Numbered from the stretch's first letter, positions 16,371-25,050 are shown. The stretch is 64,000 nucleotides of DNA from Geothrix paludis (GCF_022808815.1 NZ_JAKZLC010000001.1:682001-746000); one strand, 5' to 3'. Program-made: numbers and translations. Notes: generated from the sequence alone by a model not told the origin.

Positions 16371-17531
16371 TTATCGCTTGGGCCGTGGGGCGGGGTCGGG
16401 ATCCTTGGCCGGGGCCATGGGGTCGGGGAGGCTGGTCAGGTCGGGAACGGGATTCTTCCCGTCCACGGAGCTCCCCAGCAGCTTCGCCAGCGCCGAGCCG
16501 CCATCCTTCGGAGCGGCCATGCGGAGCGCCCATTCATGCCGGAGGCGGGTGGGCCCTTCCGGCACGACCCGGACATCCACCGGCTGGAGGCTGGCCAGCC
16601 CCAGGTTCACGGAGCCACGCTGGTTGGGCACGTACATCGCCAGGGGAACGGCGAATCCCAGCACGACCAGGGGCCACAAGAGCGGGCTGGGCTCCCAGGC
16701 CTCGGGCGCCAGGTCGGGGTGGCCTTCCACCCACGGGCGGATCACCTTGACCGCGGCGTCGCCCGACTTGGTCTCCAGGAGGCCCGCCTCCAGGAGGTCC
16801 GCGACGGCCTTGCAGGTATCCAGCTCCTCGTAGCGGCTGATCTGGGTGATCTCCCGGGCGCTCTGGGGGTGGTCGAAATAGGAGAGGACCATCTCCTGCT
16901 CATGGGTGAGCCCCGAGGATCCGTGCACCTGCCCCTTCCCATCCAGCACCGACGAGACTTCGCGGTCGATGTCGAGGTGGAGGGCCTGGGCCCTGGGGGA
17001 TTTCCCGAGAGGCGTGTCGAGCCCCGGCAGGCGGCGCTCCACCTCGGGCCACTCGTCCTGGATGCGGGCAGCCTCCATCAATACGGTGTCCACGGGGATC
17101 GGCACGAAGTGCTCCCGATCCAGGTCCGTCGGCAGGAAGGAATCGAAGCGGTAGTCGCCCTCCACCCAGCGGAAGGTGCGGTGGAGGATGGCGGTGGCCT
17201 GGTTGAAGAGCGCGTCCTGCAGGTCCGTGGGGGTGACCTTGCCGCTCTCCAGCAGCAGGGTGCCCATGCGCTTGAGCGTCTGCCGCTGGACCTGGACCAT
17301 GGCCAGGAGCTCCTCGCCGGTGAGCCGGCCCAGGCGCACGAGCATGGTGCCCAGGCGGTCCTCCATGCGGACCTGGTTCGAGTCACAACCGACGATCTCG
17401 CCGTTCTCGAAGAAGACTTTGACGAACTCCTGCCCCTGGGACAGCACCAGGGTGCCGTTCTTCCCCTGGATCTTGATCATGTTGAACAAGGAGAAGAGGT
17501 CGAAGTCCCGGAGGGATCCTTCCAGCGCCAT
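16371..17531 (-). CDS. DUF4388 (PATAN) domain protein with C-terminal membrane segment
   Basis: A 386-residue protein. Residues 1-110 form a PATAN/DUF4388 domain (GSLRDFDLFSLFNMIKI, then 'GKNGTLVLSQGQEFVKVFFENGEIVGCDS'), a module linked to two-component signalling, gliding and pilus motility. The middle (about 215-280) looks like a winged-helix stretch ('YFDHPQSAREITQISRYEELDTCKAVADLLEAGLL'). A single membrane span follows (about 295-315, LLWPLVVLGFAVPLAMY), and the end is proline-rich. Its start lies 1 base past the stop of the TPR gene, so the two are translationally coupled. The mechanism is unknown. Confidence 0.85.
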   Translation of the reverse strand: MALEGSLRDFDLFSLFNMIKIQGKNGTLVLSQGQEFVKVFFENGEIVGCDSNQVRMEDRLGTMLVRLGRLTGEELLAMVQVQRQTLKRMGTLLLESGKVTPTDLQDALFNQATAILHRTFRWVEGDYRFDSFLPTDLDREHFVPIPVDTVLMEAARIQDEWPEVERRLPGLDTPLGKSPRAQALHLDIDREVSSVLDGKGQVHGSSGLTHEQEMVLSYFDHPQSAREITQISRYEELDTCKAVADLLEAGLLETKSGDAAVKVIRPWVEGHPDLAPEAWEPSPLLWPLVVLGFAVPLAMYVPNQRGSVNLGLASLQPVDVRVVPEGPTRLRHEWALRMAAPKDGGSALAKLLGSSVDGKNPVPDLTSLPDPMAPAKDPDPAPRPKR

Positions 17532-17532
17532 T

Positions 17533-19398
17533 TCAGGCCCTCCTCAGGAACAGTTTCAGCCAGGAGCGGAGGTAGAACACGGCGACGAGGACCGCTCCGA
17601 CGGCCATCCACGTGGAGGTGGGGTCGGGGATGGCCTCTCCCGGATACCGCACAGAACGCCCGGTGGCGAGGACCATGCCCGCGGCGAGACACAGGGGGAT
17701 GAACTCCATCAGGGCCTCCCGCGTCTCCCCCAGGAAGGCCAGATCGCAACCCGGCAGCAGGACGATCAGGGTCTTGTGGATCCATCGCGTGTTCCGCTGG
17801 TGCTCCGCCACCTCGTCGAGCTTCTTCCGCCGGCTTTCCGTGTGGAGGCCGTCCCGCAGGACGAAGAGGTGGTGGCACTTCGAGCAGACGTCGGGATCGG
17901 GGCTGTCCGTGGTGTGGTAGGGCTCCCCGCAGCGGATGCACTGCCCCGGATGGGCCAGCCGGACGCTCCTCCGGACCCGCAGGAGGAAGGCCGAGATGCC
18001 GAGGAGGGGCAGCAGGAAGGCCGCCAGGAAGGCCGGCTCGGAGAGGGGCAACCGACCCGCCTTGCTGTGGGTCCCGGCGGCTTCCGCGAGCGCCTCGGAC
18101 CGGGCGGCCGTGTCGGGCATGGGGATGGGGTACGCGCGCACATCCTTCCGGGCGTCATTCAGGGCGATGAGACTGGCATAGGCCTCGGGGTCCGCCGCCC
18201 TGGCCTCATCCTGCTTGGAAGCTCCCAGCGCGGTATCGAGCCGGTTGAAGGCGAGGACGCTCTGGTTGAGGAGGATCTCCATCCGGGTGCCGGCGCGCTG
18301 CGCCTCCTGGAAGGTCTTCTCCGCGCCCGCGGTGTCCCCCAGCTGGTACCGGGCGACGCCGAGGTTGTTCAGCACTTCCGCCTGGTCCGGATGGCGGCCC
18401 ACCAGGTCCTGGAAGGTTCCTTCGGCTTCCTTCCATTGCTGGTTCTGGAGCTGTTCCCACCCACTGAGGAATACCTGGTCGGTGGGAGGCAGCAGCTTCA
18501 AGGACTCCGCCGGGATTGGCTGGACATGGGGCTGCAGCTGGAGGGTCTCGATGCTGGGCGCCGGATCGCGGGCCGCGAGAGGTTCCATGACGGCTAGTAC
18601 GGGATGGACCAGCTGGAACAGCATGATGAAGACGGTGACCTTCACCTCGATGGGCAGCAGGAAGGGGGCCAGCAGGAAGAGCCAGACCAGGGCGGCCACG
18701 AGGGGATCCAGGCCCAGAAGCACTGGCCCCGCGAGGATGATGGCTCCGATCAATGCGGCCAGGGCCGGGCTGATCCCCTTGTGCTGGAGCGGCTCCTCCC
18801 AGATGTGCCGGAGCACGTGGCGATAGCGCAATCCCATGGTGAGGGCCCAGCCCCAGAGCAGCAGCGTGGCGCTCAGGCGAAGGATCCCCAGGTGCTGCAG
18901 CAGCCAAAGCCAGCGGTGGGCAGGCTGCTCGAGGCGCTGGCGGGTGAGGCGGAGGAGATCCGGGAAGCTCCAGAGCCATCCCCGCGGACCCTGCTGGCGC
19001 ATCAGCGCGATCCTGGTCCCGAGCAGGGTGGGATGGTCGGGCGCCCACCGCTCCACGGCCTGGAGCGCCTCCAGCCCGAGCTCCGGCCGACCGGCCAGGC
19101 CCTTCTGGCGGGCCCAGAAGGCTGCGGCTTCCACCAGCGGGGTGACATCCATCGTGGAATAGGTGCGACGGAGCATCTCGACTTCGAGCTGGGCGGCCCT
19201 CACCGCTTCCGGATCCCCCTTCGACAGGGCCTCGAACAGATGGTTCGCGCGATGGCTGAGGGCGATGGCCGATTCAGTGGCCGTCGTCGCAGGCGCCGCG
19301 GTCGGACCGGTGGACGCGGGCGCAGTAGCGGCCTGCAGGACGCCAACGCCCGCGCAAGCCGCGAGAACCAGCGCGCGGAAGATTCGGGCGAGTCCCAT
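17533..19398 (-). CDS. Multi-span membrane protein with TPR and zinc-ribbon domains
   Basis: A 621-residue protein with a signal-like N-terminus, then three or four membrane spans (about residues 160-280: 'LRLSATLLLWGWALTMGL', 'ALIGAIILAGPVLLGL', 'ALVWLFLLAPFLL', 'KVTVFIMLFQLVHPVLAVM'). TPR units follow in the middle (WKEAEGTFQDLVGRHPDQ, then 'AEVLNNLGVARYQLGDTAGAEKTF'). After another span comes a zinc ribbon (CIRCGEPYHTT...VCSKCHHLF), and the end has two more spans. I chose the ATG at 19398, which follows AAAGGAAG; the ATG at 19419 overlaps the upstream stop (ATGA) and is a fair alternative. Function is unknown. Confidence 0.78.
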   Translation of the reverse strand: MGLARIFRALVLAACAGVGVLQAATAPASTGPTAAPATTATESAIALSHRANHLFEALSKGDPEAVRAAQLEVEMLRRTYSTMDVTPLVEAAAFWARQKGLAGRPELGLEALQAVERWAPDHPTLLGTRIALMRQQGPRGWLWSFPDLLRLTRQRLEQPAHRWLWLLQHLGILRLSATLLLWGWALTMGLRYRHVLRHIWEEPLQHKGISPALAALIGAIILAGPVLLGLDPLVAALVWLFLLAPFLLPIEVKVTVFIMLFQLVHPVLAVMEPLAARDPAPSIETLQLQPHVQPIPAESLKLLPPTDQVFLSGWEQLQNQQWKEAEGTFQDLVGRHPDQAEVLNNLGVARYQLGDTAGAEKTFQEAQRAGTRMEILLNQSVLAFNRLDTALGASKQDEARAADPEAYASLIALNDARKDVRAYPIPMPDTAARSEALAEAAGTHSKAGRLPLSEPAFLAAFLLPLLGISAFLLRVRRSVRLAHPGQCIRCGEPYHTTDSPDPDVCSKCHHLFVLRDGLHTESRRKKLDEVAEHQRNTRWIHKTLIVLLPGCDLAFLGETREALMEFIPLCLAAGMVLATGRSVRYPGEAIPDPTSTWMAVGAVLVAVFYLRSWLKLFLRRA

Positions 19399-19415
19399 GG
19401 TCTTCCTTTCGAGGT

Positions 19416-19703
19416 TCATGGCTTGGGATCCCCGGGGACGCCGGCCGCCGGCTTCAGGTCCATCAGCCGCATGCGCAGTCCGTACAGGAGGTCCTCGAGC
19501 TGGCGCGTTTCCGCATCATCCCGGGAGGCTTCGGTCTTGTCCTTGAGCACACCGAGCAGGTCCACGTAGAAGCGGGCCACCGCCGGGTTCGCGGGAGGGA
19601 CGTCCTTCATCATCGGATGGGGCACGCCGAGGGCCAGAAGTGCCTGCTCCGCCAGGAGATGCATCAGGGCGGTCAAGGACGCTTCCGGCACCGCAGGATT
19701 CAT
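19416..19703 (-). CDS. DUF1844 family protein
   Basis: A 95-residue protein matching the DUF1844 pattern: 'LTALMHLLAEQALLALGVPHP', 'NPAVARFYVDLLGVLKDKTEA' and 'LEDLLYGLRMRLMDL'. The family is all-helical, widespread in Acidobacteriota, Deltaproteobacteria and Planctomycetes, and of unknown function. It is the first gene of the operon with the TPR, PATAN and tdk genes. Its stop shares bases with an ATG of the TPR protein (19416-19419). Confidence 0.9.
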   Translation of the reverse strand: MNPAVPEASLTALMHLLAEQALLALGVPHPMMKDVPPANPAVARFYVDLLGVLKDKTEASRDDAETRQLEDLLYGLRMRLMDLKPAAGVPGDPKP

Positions 19704-19888
19704 GGGCTACCTCAAACACTTTCAGGACTTGTCTGCCGGGAAGCCTACCACAGCCCTCCTTTTCCCGCATCTGACGCGAAATGCCCCGGGTCGAGCGGCA
19801 CGGGAGACCGGGGAAGCGCTTTTTTGACGAAAAGCACTCGGCGCGGGAGCAGCGCTGTGGAACGATGGATGGGTTTGGAGGAAACCCC

Positions 19889-20911
19889 ATGCGACGCCTC
19901 ATCTCAGCGCTCCTCATCCCGGCCGCCTGCCTGTCCCTGTACGCCGAGACCACCGGTCGCATCAGCGGCAAGGTGGTGACCAAGGACGGCAAGCCCGTCG
20001 CCGGAGCCAAGATCATCCTGAAGCGCCTCGACCGTGCCTGGACCAAGGAACTGACGTCCGACAAGAAGGGCAGCTTCCTCCAGGTGGGCCTGGACCCGAA
20101 GGAGTTCGAGTTCACCGTCAAGGCTGAAGGCTATGTCGAGCACAAGGAGATGATCCGGATTCCCCTGGCCGATGTGCTGGTCAAGGACATCACGCTGTAC
20201 ACGCCGACCGAATCCCGCACCATGGCCCCCGCCGCGGGCGGCACTCAGGCCGCTCCGGAGGATCCCGGAGCCGCCCTGGACGCTGAGGGCCGGGATGCGT
20301 TCAACGCCGCCATCCCGCTCTACAACGAAGGCAACTACGCCGAAGCCCTGCCCCATGTGGACAAGGCTTACAAGACCCTGACCGATGCCATGGGCAAGCT
20401 GAAGGACGAGACGGCCAAGACCGAACTGGCGCCCGAGATCCTGAAGATCGAGCGTGTGCTGGGCATCTGCATGGCCCAGGCGGGCGAGAAGAAGGAGGCG
20501 GCCGAACCTTACCTCCTGAAGGCCCTGGAGCGGAACCCGAAGGACGAGCGTGTGATCGCCGGCCTCATCGAGACCAGCAAGGCCAAGTCCGACAAGGCTG
20601 CCGAGCAGAAGTACACGGCCATGCTGGAAGCCATCCAGGGGCCCAATCCGGACGTGATCTACAACAAGGGCGTCGAAGCCTTCAACGCGGGCAAGACCAA
20701 GGAGGCGAAGGCCCACCTGCTGAAGGCCCTGGAAGTGGACCCCAAGTACGCCGAAGCCCACTACCTGTTGGCCATGGTCGAATTCGGCGAGAACAACCTG
20801 CGTGGCACCAAGACGCACCTCGAGAAGTACATCGAGCTCGCTCCCGCCGGCAAGAACGCCGCCACGGCCCGGGAGATGCTCAAGGATCCCTCGCTGAAGA
20901 AGATCAAGTAG
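19889..20911 (+). CDS. Secreted TPR protein with a carboxypeptidase-regulatory-like domain
   Basis: A 340-residue protein with a signal peptide (MRRLISALLIPAACLSLYAE). Residues 20-110 form an Ig-like carboxypeptidase-regulatory domain ('GRISGKVVTKDGKPVAGAKI', 'LDPKEFEFTVKAEGYVEH'). After a short linker come TPR units ('AAIPLYNEGNYAEALPHVDKAY', 'AEPYLLKALERNPKDERVI', 'GVEAFNAGKTKEAKAHLLKALEVDPKYAEAHY'). This arrangement suits a periplasmic scaffold or envelope assembly factor. I chose the ATG at 19889 because GGAGGAAA lies just upstream. A 20-bp terminator follows at 20920. Confidence 0.86.
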   Translation: MRRLISALLIPAACLSLYAETTGRISGKVVTKDGKPVAGAKIILKRLDRAWTKELTSDKKGSFLQVGLDPKEFEFTVKAEGYVEHKEMIRIPLADVLVKDITLYTPTESRTMAPAAGGTQAAPEDPGAALDAEGRDAFNAAIPLYNEGNYAEALPHVDKAYKTLTDAMGKLKDETAKTELAPEILKIERVLGICMAQAGEKKEAAEPYLLKALERNPKDERVIAGLIETSKAKSDKAAEQKYTAMLEAIQGPNPDVIYNKGVEAFNAGKTKEAKAHLLKALEVDPKYAEAHYLLAMVEFGENNLRGTKTHLEKYIELAPAGKNAATAREMLKDPSLKKIK

Positions 20912-20919
20912 TCATCGTG

Positions 20920-20963
20920 CTCCAAAAAGCGGGGGCCCCGACCGGGGCCCCCGCTTTTTGGAG
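20920..20963. terminator. Bidirectional terminator, perfect 20-bp stem
   Basis: The arms 20920-20939 and 20944-20963 are fully complementary with a GACC loop. Each arm has five A or T at the base of the GC-rich core, so it works in either direction. It serves the TPR gene (stop 20911) and the convergent xth gene (stop 20975). Confidence 0.93.
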
Positions 20964-20974
20964 ACCGGGAAAAA

Positions 20975-21751
20975 TCAAAGCAATTCCAGGCTGATGGGGC
21001 AGTGGTCGGAACCCATCACGTCGGCGTGGATGCGGGCGTCCTTCACGCGATCCAGCAGGGTGCGGCTGGCAAGGAAGAGGTCGATCCTCCAGCCCACGTT
21101 CCGCTCCCGCGCCCCGCCCCGGGCGGTCCACCAGGTGTAGAGTCCCGGCGTGGCCGGGTTCCGCTCGCGCAACACATCCGCCAGCCCCGCGCCCAGGTAG
21201 AGCTTGAAGTCCTCCCGTTCCTCGGGGGTGAACCCGGGATTCTTGACGTTGTCTTTGGGCCGGGCGAGGTCGATCTCTTCGGGCGCCACGTTCATGTCGC
21301 CGGTGAGGATGATCTGGTCCCCGGCCTGGTGGTGCTTTGCCACGATGGCGGCGAGGTCCCGAGCGAACTGGCGCTTGAAGGGGAGGCGCACCAGGCCCTG
21401 GGAGGCGTTGGGGAAGTAGCCGCCGATGAAGACGAGCTTGTCCTTCCGGGAGACGATCATGCGCCCTTCCGCATCGTACCCGTCGATGCCCAACCCCTTG
21501 GCGTGGGTGAATCCCAGGTCCTTCTTCGAAAAGGTCGCCGAGCCGGCATAACCCTTCTTGCTCGTGGCGGGGAACCAGCAGACGTCGTAGGCGCTCTCGA
21601 TCTGGCGGCGCACGCCCAGGTCCGCCTCCTCCCACTCGCAGCGGATCTCCTGGAGGGAGAGGACATCCGGTTCCGCCTCCTCCAGCCAGTCCATGAATCC
21701 CTTCTTCAGGACCGACCGAAAGCCGTTCACGTTCCAGCTGTAGAAGCGCAT
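20975..21751 (-). CDS. xth: Exodeoxyribonuclease III (AP endonuclease)
   Basis: A 258-residue exonuclease III/AP endonuclease of base-excision repair. Motifs in order: 'SWNVNGFR' (metal-site Asn), 'DVLSLQEIRCE' (Glu), 'GYFPNASQG', 'ILTGDMNVAPEEIDL' (Asp/Asn), 'TWWTARGGARERNVGWRIDLFLAS' and the catalytic 'GSDHCPI'. The start ATG at 21751 follows GAGGGAGG; the longer frame to 21802 adds an unconserved leader. It starts 10 bases from the stop of the ArsC/Spx-like gene and so probably belongs to the same operon as metG. Confidence 0.96.
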   Translation of the reverse strand: MRFYSWNVNGFRSVLKKGFMDWLEEAEPDVLSLQEIRCEWEEADLGVRRQIESAYDVCWFPATSKKGYAGSATFSKKDLGFTHAKGLGIDGYDAEGRMIVSRKDKLVFIGGYFPNASQGLVRLPFKRQFARDLAAIVAKHHQAGDQIILTGDMNVAPEEIDLARPKDNVKNPGFTPEEREDFKLYLGAGLADVLRERNPATPGLYTWWTARGGARERNVGWRIDLFLASRTLLDRVKDARIHADVMGSDHCPISLELL

Positions 21752-21761
21752 GGGTCCTCCC

Positions 21762-22103
21762 TCAGGGGACCAGTCTGGCATAAGCTTCCGGATCGAAACC
21801 AATGACCGTGGCCTTGGGGTGCACCAGGATGGGCCGCTTGAGCAGGTTGTTGTCCTGCACCATCAGCTCGATGGCCTCTGCCTTGGAAAGCTTCCAGTCT
21901 TTCAATCCAAGCTCCTTGTACTTCGGGCTCTTCGTGCCAAGCATGGGCGCGGGGTCCGCCGGAAGCAGGCCTTCCAATTCCGCAGCCTCCAGGGGTTTCT
22001 TGAAATAGTCGCGGATCTCCACCTCGATGCCCAGCTCCGCCAGCTTCGCCTTGGCGTTCCGGCAGGTGGTGCAGCTCGACTTCATCCAGAGGACCGGCTT
22101 CAC
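21762..22103 (-). CDS. ArsC/Spx-family thioredoxin-fold protein
   Basis: A 113-residue protein with the ArsC/Spx signature: 'VLWMKSSCTTCRNAKAKLAELG' (CxxC), 'YFKKPLEAAELEGLL', and near the C-terminus 'NNLLKRPILVHPKATVIGFDPEAY' (RP motif). Members are arsenate reductases or Spx-type RNA-polymerase-binding regulators; no ars genes are nearby, so the role stays open. GTG at 22103 follows GGAG (spacing 7). An in-frame GTG at 22121 would overlap the upstream TGA (GTGA) and is the alternative. It lies between the small SRPBCC-like gene and xth. Confidence 0.84.
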   Translation of the reverse strand: MKPVLWMKSSCTTCRNAKAKLAELGIEVEIRDYFKKPLEAAELEGLLPADPAPMLGTKSPKYKELGLKDWKLSKAEAIELMVQDNNLLKRPILVHPKATVIGFDPEAYARLVP

Positions 22104-22117
22104 GGAAACTCCAGTCT

Positions 22118-22459
22118 TCACAGTTCCCCCACGAAGCGGTCCAGCAGCCGGTCCGTCCGCCAGCGCAGCCAGCCCAGCAGCACGAAGCCGGACCAGCCCC
22201 TCAGGCGGCCTTCCAAGCGGAGGTGGGCCCCTTTCGGATCCGGAGAGAGGATCAGGGCGCCGGATTCCTCGCTGCCCGCCAGGATCCGGGACCAGCGCAG
22301 TACCAGACGGTCCGCCTCGACCGAAGGAGCCTGCCAATGGCGCAGAGACCGGAGGCTCCGGAAGGCCGCGGGCCCCGGATCCCGGAGCCTCCCGGCCACC
22401 AGGTCGAAGGGCGCGTCCGTGAGGAGCTCCGCCTCGAAGCGGAAGACGGGATGCTTCAC
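22118..22459 (-). CDS. Small protein of unknown function
   Basis: A 113-residue protein starting with GTG (MKHPVFRFEAELLTDAPFDLV). The layout of a first beta strand, a helix around 'LVAGRLRDPGPAAFRSLRSL', and alternating strands ('DRLVLRWSRI', 'GAHLRLEGRLRGWSGFVLLGWLRWRTDRLL') suggests an SRPBCC/START-type fold, but I have no firm match. Its start overlaps the metG stop by four bases (GTGA), and its own stop overlaps a GTG of the ArsC/Spx-like gene. The gene is therefore translated as part of the metG operon. Confidence 0.68.
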   Translation of the reverse strand: MKHPVFRFEAELLTDAPFDLVAGRLRDPGPAAFRSLRSLRHWQAPSVEADRLVLRWSRILAGSEESGALILSPDPKGAHLRLEGRLRGWSGFVLLGWLRWRTDRLLDRFVGEL

Positions 22460-24357
22460 TTCACCAGGAATCCGGGCAGAGCGTCCGCGGGCGGCGCCAC
22501 CAGGTAGGGCTTGCTGGCGCTGTCGCTGGCGGCCAGCAGCATCCCGTGGCTCTCGATGCCCATGAGCTTGCGGGGGGCCAGGTTCGCCACCACCACCACC
22601 AGCCGGTTGAGCAGGTCCGTGGGCTCGTAGGCCTTACCGATGCCGCCCACGATGGTGCGCTGCTCCAGGCCGATGTCCACCTTCATCTTGATGAGCTTGT
22701 CGCTCTTGGGCACCCGCTCGGCCTCGAGGACCTTCCCCACGCGGAGGTCCACCTTGAAGAAGGTGTCGGCGTCCACCGTCTCGCGGATCTCCGGCACGTC
22801 CAGGGTAGGCTTGGTTTCGGCGGGGGCCGTGGAGACCTCGAGGTCGCTCATTTCCTTCTCCTTATCGATGCGCTGGAACAGGGGCTTGGGCTCGCCGATG
22901 GGGCCGATGGCCGGCCCGTCCAGGGCGAAGCCGTGGAAGGTACGCTGGCCCACCTGGTCCGCGTGGCCCAGGGATTCCCAGAGGCTCTGGGCCATGTCGG
23001 GCATGACCGGCGCCACCAGCAGGGCCGTGGCGCGCAGGGCCCGGTAGAGGTTCGCCAGCACTGCGTCCAACTTGGGATCGTTGGCGGGATCCTTGGCCAG
23101 CTTCCAGGGTTCGGCCTTCACGATGTAGCCGTCCAGGGCCCGGAGGTAGGTCCATAGCGCGTCCAGGGCGCCGTGGAAGTTGTTCGCCCGCGCCTGCTCC
23201 AGATACTCAGGGAAGACCGCGAGGAGCTGCTGGGCCACGTCCCGGTCAAGGTCGTCCATCGCGGTGGGCATGGGCACCACGCCGCCCCGGTAGCGCTGGA
23301 TCATGCTGAGGGTGCGGGAGGCCAGGTTGCCCAGACCGTTGGCCAGGTCCGCGTTGAGGCGGTCCATGAAGCCCTCGTAGCTGAAGCCCCGGTCGTGGCC
23401 CACCTGCATGTCGCGCATGAAGTAGAAGCGCAGGGCGTCGTTGCCGAAGCGCAGGAGGGTGTCGGGCCGGACGACGTTGCCCTTGCTCTTGGACATCTTG
23501 TCCTCGCCCATGAGCCACCAACCGTGGGCCAGGATGGTGGTGGGCTGGAACATGCCCGCGGCCATGAGGAAGGCGGGCCAGTACACGGCGTGGAAGCGGA
23601 GGATGTCCTTGCCCACGAGTTGGAGGTCTGGCGGCCAGGTGTTGGCCGGGCAGCCCGTGAGGTAGTTGAGCAGCGCGTCGAACCACACGTAGATGACATG
23701 CTTCTCGTCGCCGGGCACGGGGATGCCCCAGGTGATGCTTGTGCGGCTGATGGAGAGGTCCTGCAGGCCGCCCTCCACGAATCGCTTCACCTCGTTGAAA
23801 CGGAAGTCCGGCTGCACGAAATCCGGGCGCTCCTCGTACAGCTTCAGGAGACGGTCCTGGTAGGCGCTGAGGCGGAAGAAGTAGGTCTCCTCCTCCAGCT
23901 CCACCAGCTGGTGGGCGAGGCCCTGGGCCTGCAGTTCCTTGGCCTGGGTCTCGGTGACGTAGGCCTCGTCGCTGACCGAATAGAGCCCCTTGTAGGTGGC
24001 CTTGTAGATGTCGCCCTTGTCCAGCAGGCGCTTGAAGAGGCGCTGCACCTGGGCCTTGTGGTCCTCATCCGTGGTGCGGATGAAGCGGAAGTGAGTCATG
24101 CCCATGCGCTGCCAGAGGTCCGTGTAGTTGGCCACCACCTCGTCCGCCAGCTGCTTGGGCGTGATGCCCCGGGCGGCGGCGGCCTTCTCCACCTTCTGGC
24201 CGTGCTCGTCCGTGCCCGTGAGGAAGTACACCTCCTCGCCACGCATGCGGTGGAACCGCGCGATCACGTCCGCCAGCACCGTGGTGTAGGTGTGGCCGAT
24301 GTGGGGCCGGTCATTCACGTAGTAGATGGGCGTGGTGATGTAAAAGGGCTTGGACAC
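22456..24357 (-). CDS. metG: Methionyl-tRNA synthetase with C-terminal tRNA-binding domain
   Basis: A 633-residue class I synthetase. It shows the N-terminal 'ITTPIYYVNDRPHIGHTYTTVLADV' with the HIGH-type motif, 'LTGTDEHGQKV', and KMSKS in 'DKMSKSKGNVV'. The C-terminal 110 residues form a Trbp111-like domain ('FFKVDLRVGKVLEAERVPKSDKLIKM', 'ANLAPRKLMGIESHGMLLAA') that dimerises and binds tRNA. In the connective peptide the usual zinc-knuckle cysteines are absent ('GLYSVSDEAYVTETQAKEL'), so this is a zinc-free form. It is the first gene of an operon with the small unknown gene, the ArsC/Spx-like gene and xth. Confidence 0.97.
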   Translation of the reverse strand: MSKPFYITTPIYYVNDRPHIGHTYTTVLADVIARFHRMRGEEVYFLTGTDEHGQKVEKAAAARGITPKQLADEVVANYTDLWQRMGMTHFRFIRTTDEDHKAQVQRLFKRLLDKGDIYKATYKGLYSVSDEAYVTETQAKELQAQGLAHQLVELEEETYFFRLSAYQDRLLKLYEERPDFVQPDFRFNEVKRFVEGGLQDLSISRTSITWGIPVPGDEKHVIYVWFDALLNYLTGCPANTWPPDLQLVGKDILRFHAVYWPAFLMAAGMFQPTTILAHGWWLMGEDKMSKSKGNVVRPDTLLRFGNDALRFYFMRDMQVGHDRGFSYEGFMDRLNADLANGLGNLASRTLSMIQRYRGGVVPMPTAMDDLDRDVAQQLLAVFPEYLEQARANNFHGALDALWTYLRALDGYIVKAEPWKLAKDPANDPKLDAVLANLYRALRATALLVAPVMPDMAQSLWESLGHADQVGQRTFHGFALDGPAIGPIGEPKPLFQRIDKEKEMSDLEVSTAPAETKPTLDVPEIRETVDADTFFKVDLRVGKVLEAERVPKSDKLIKMKVDIGLEQRTIVGGIGKAYEPTDLLNRLVVVVANLAPRKLMGIESHGMLLAASDSASKPYLVAPPADALPGFLVK

Positions 24358-24392
24358 GGGGGCTCCGGATCCTTCAGTCTATCGTTTTCCGG

Positions 24393-24416
24393 CTCTTTTC
24401 GCGTTCGCGAAAAGAG
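24393..24416 (-). terminator. Hairpin directly after tag
   Basis: An 11-bp perfect stem (CTCTTTTCGCG and its complement) with a TT loop begins one base beyond the tag stop. No U-run follows, but the A/T part of the stem and position suggest a terminator between tag and metG. Confidence 0.55.
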
Positions 24417-24980
24417 TTAGGCTGGCTTGCGCCAGCAGATGGTGAGGTGGTCGTCCACCAGGCCCATGGACTGCAGATAGGCGTACATGATCGTGGGCCC
24501 CACGAACGTGAAGCCCCGCTTCTTGAGGGCCTTGGACAGAGCCTCGGCCTCGGGGCTCACGGCGGGCACCTCTGCCAGGGTCTTCGGGTGGTTCACCTTC
24601 GTCTTCCCGCCCACGAAGGCCCACAGGAAGGCGTCGAAACTGCCGAATTCCGCCTGCACCGCCAGGAAGGCCCGGGCGTTCTTCCGGGCCGAGAAGACCT
24701 TGAGGCGGTTCCGGACGATGCCCGGGTCCTGGAGGACGGCCTCCAGCTCGGCATCGGTCATGGCCGCGACTTTCACCGGATCGAAGCCATGGAACAACCT
24801 CCGGTAGGCCTCCCGCTTGCGGAGGACCGTGATCCAGCTCAGCCCCGCCTGGGCCCCCTCCAGCACCAGCTTCTCGAAGAAACGCCGGTCATCGTGCTGG
24901 GGGACGCCCCACTCCTCGTCGTGGTAGGACACGTAGAGCGGATCCGTCCCGCACCAGCCGCAGCGAATCTTCCCGTCCAT
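24417..24980 (-). CDS. tag: DNA-3-methyladenine glycosylase I
   Basis: A 187-residue repair glycosylase that removes 3-methyladenine. It has the N-terminal zinc and catalytic region 'RCGWCGTDPLYVSYHDEEWGVP', the 'DDRRFFEKLVLEGAQAGLSWITVLRKRE' helix pair, 'LQDPGIVRNRLKV', and the C-terminal 'FTFVGPTIMYAYLQSMGLVDDH' with His. The zinc ligands are the first Cys and the paired C-terminal His/Cys (DHLTICW). The start at 24980 follows GAGGAGGGA. The frame is open further upstream to 25175 only as antisense to the cyclophilin gene. Confidence 0.96.
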   Translation of the reverse strand: MDGKIRCGWCGTDPLYVSYHDEEWGVPQHDDRRFFEKLVLEGAQAGLSWITVLRKREAYRRLFHGFDPVKVAAMTDAELEAVLQDPGIVRNRLKVFSARKNARAFLAVQAEFGSFDAFLWAFVGGKTKVNHPKTLAEVPAVSPEAEALSKALKKRGFTFVGPTIMYAYLQSMGLVDDHLTICWRKPA

Positions 24981-24998
24981 GTGTCTGTCCCTCCTCGA

Positions 24999-25033
24999 CG
25001 AAAAACAGGGCGGCAGCGCCGCCCTGTTTTTCG
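24999..25033 (-). terminator. Terminator after the cytosolic cyclophilin gene
   Basis: Arms 24999-25014 and 25018-25033 pair over 16 bases with an AGC loop, with A5/T5 at the base of the GC core. It follows the stop at 25051 by 17 bases and precedes tag. Confidence 0.9.
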
Positions 25034-25050
25034 CATGAACACAAGAAAGC

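Noticed and set aside
22104-22337. N-terminal extension of the ArsC/Spx-like gene
   Set aside because: The extra residues are antisense-type low-complexity sequence; the family start is near VKPVLWMKSSC.
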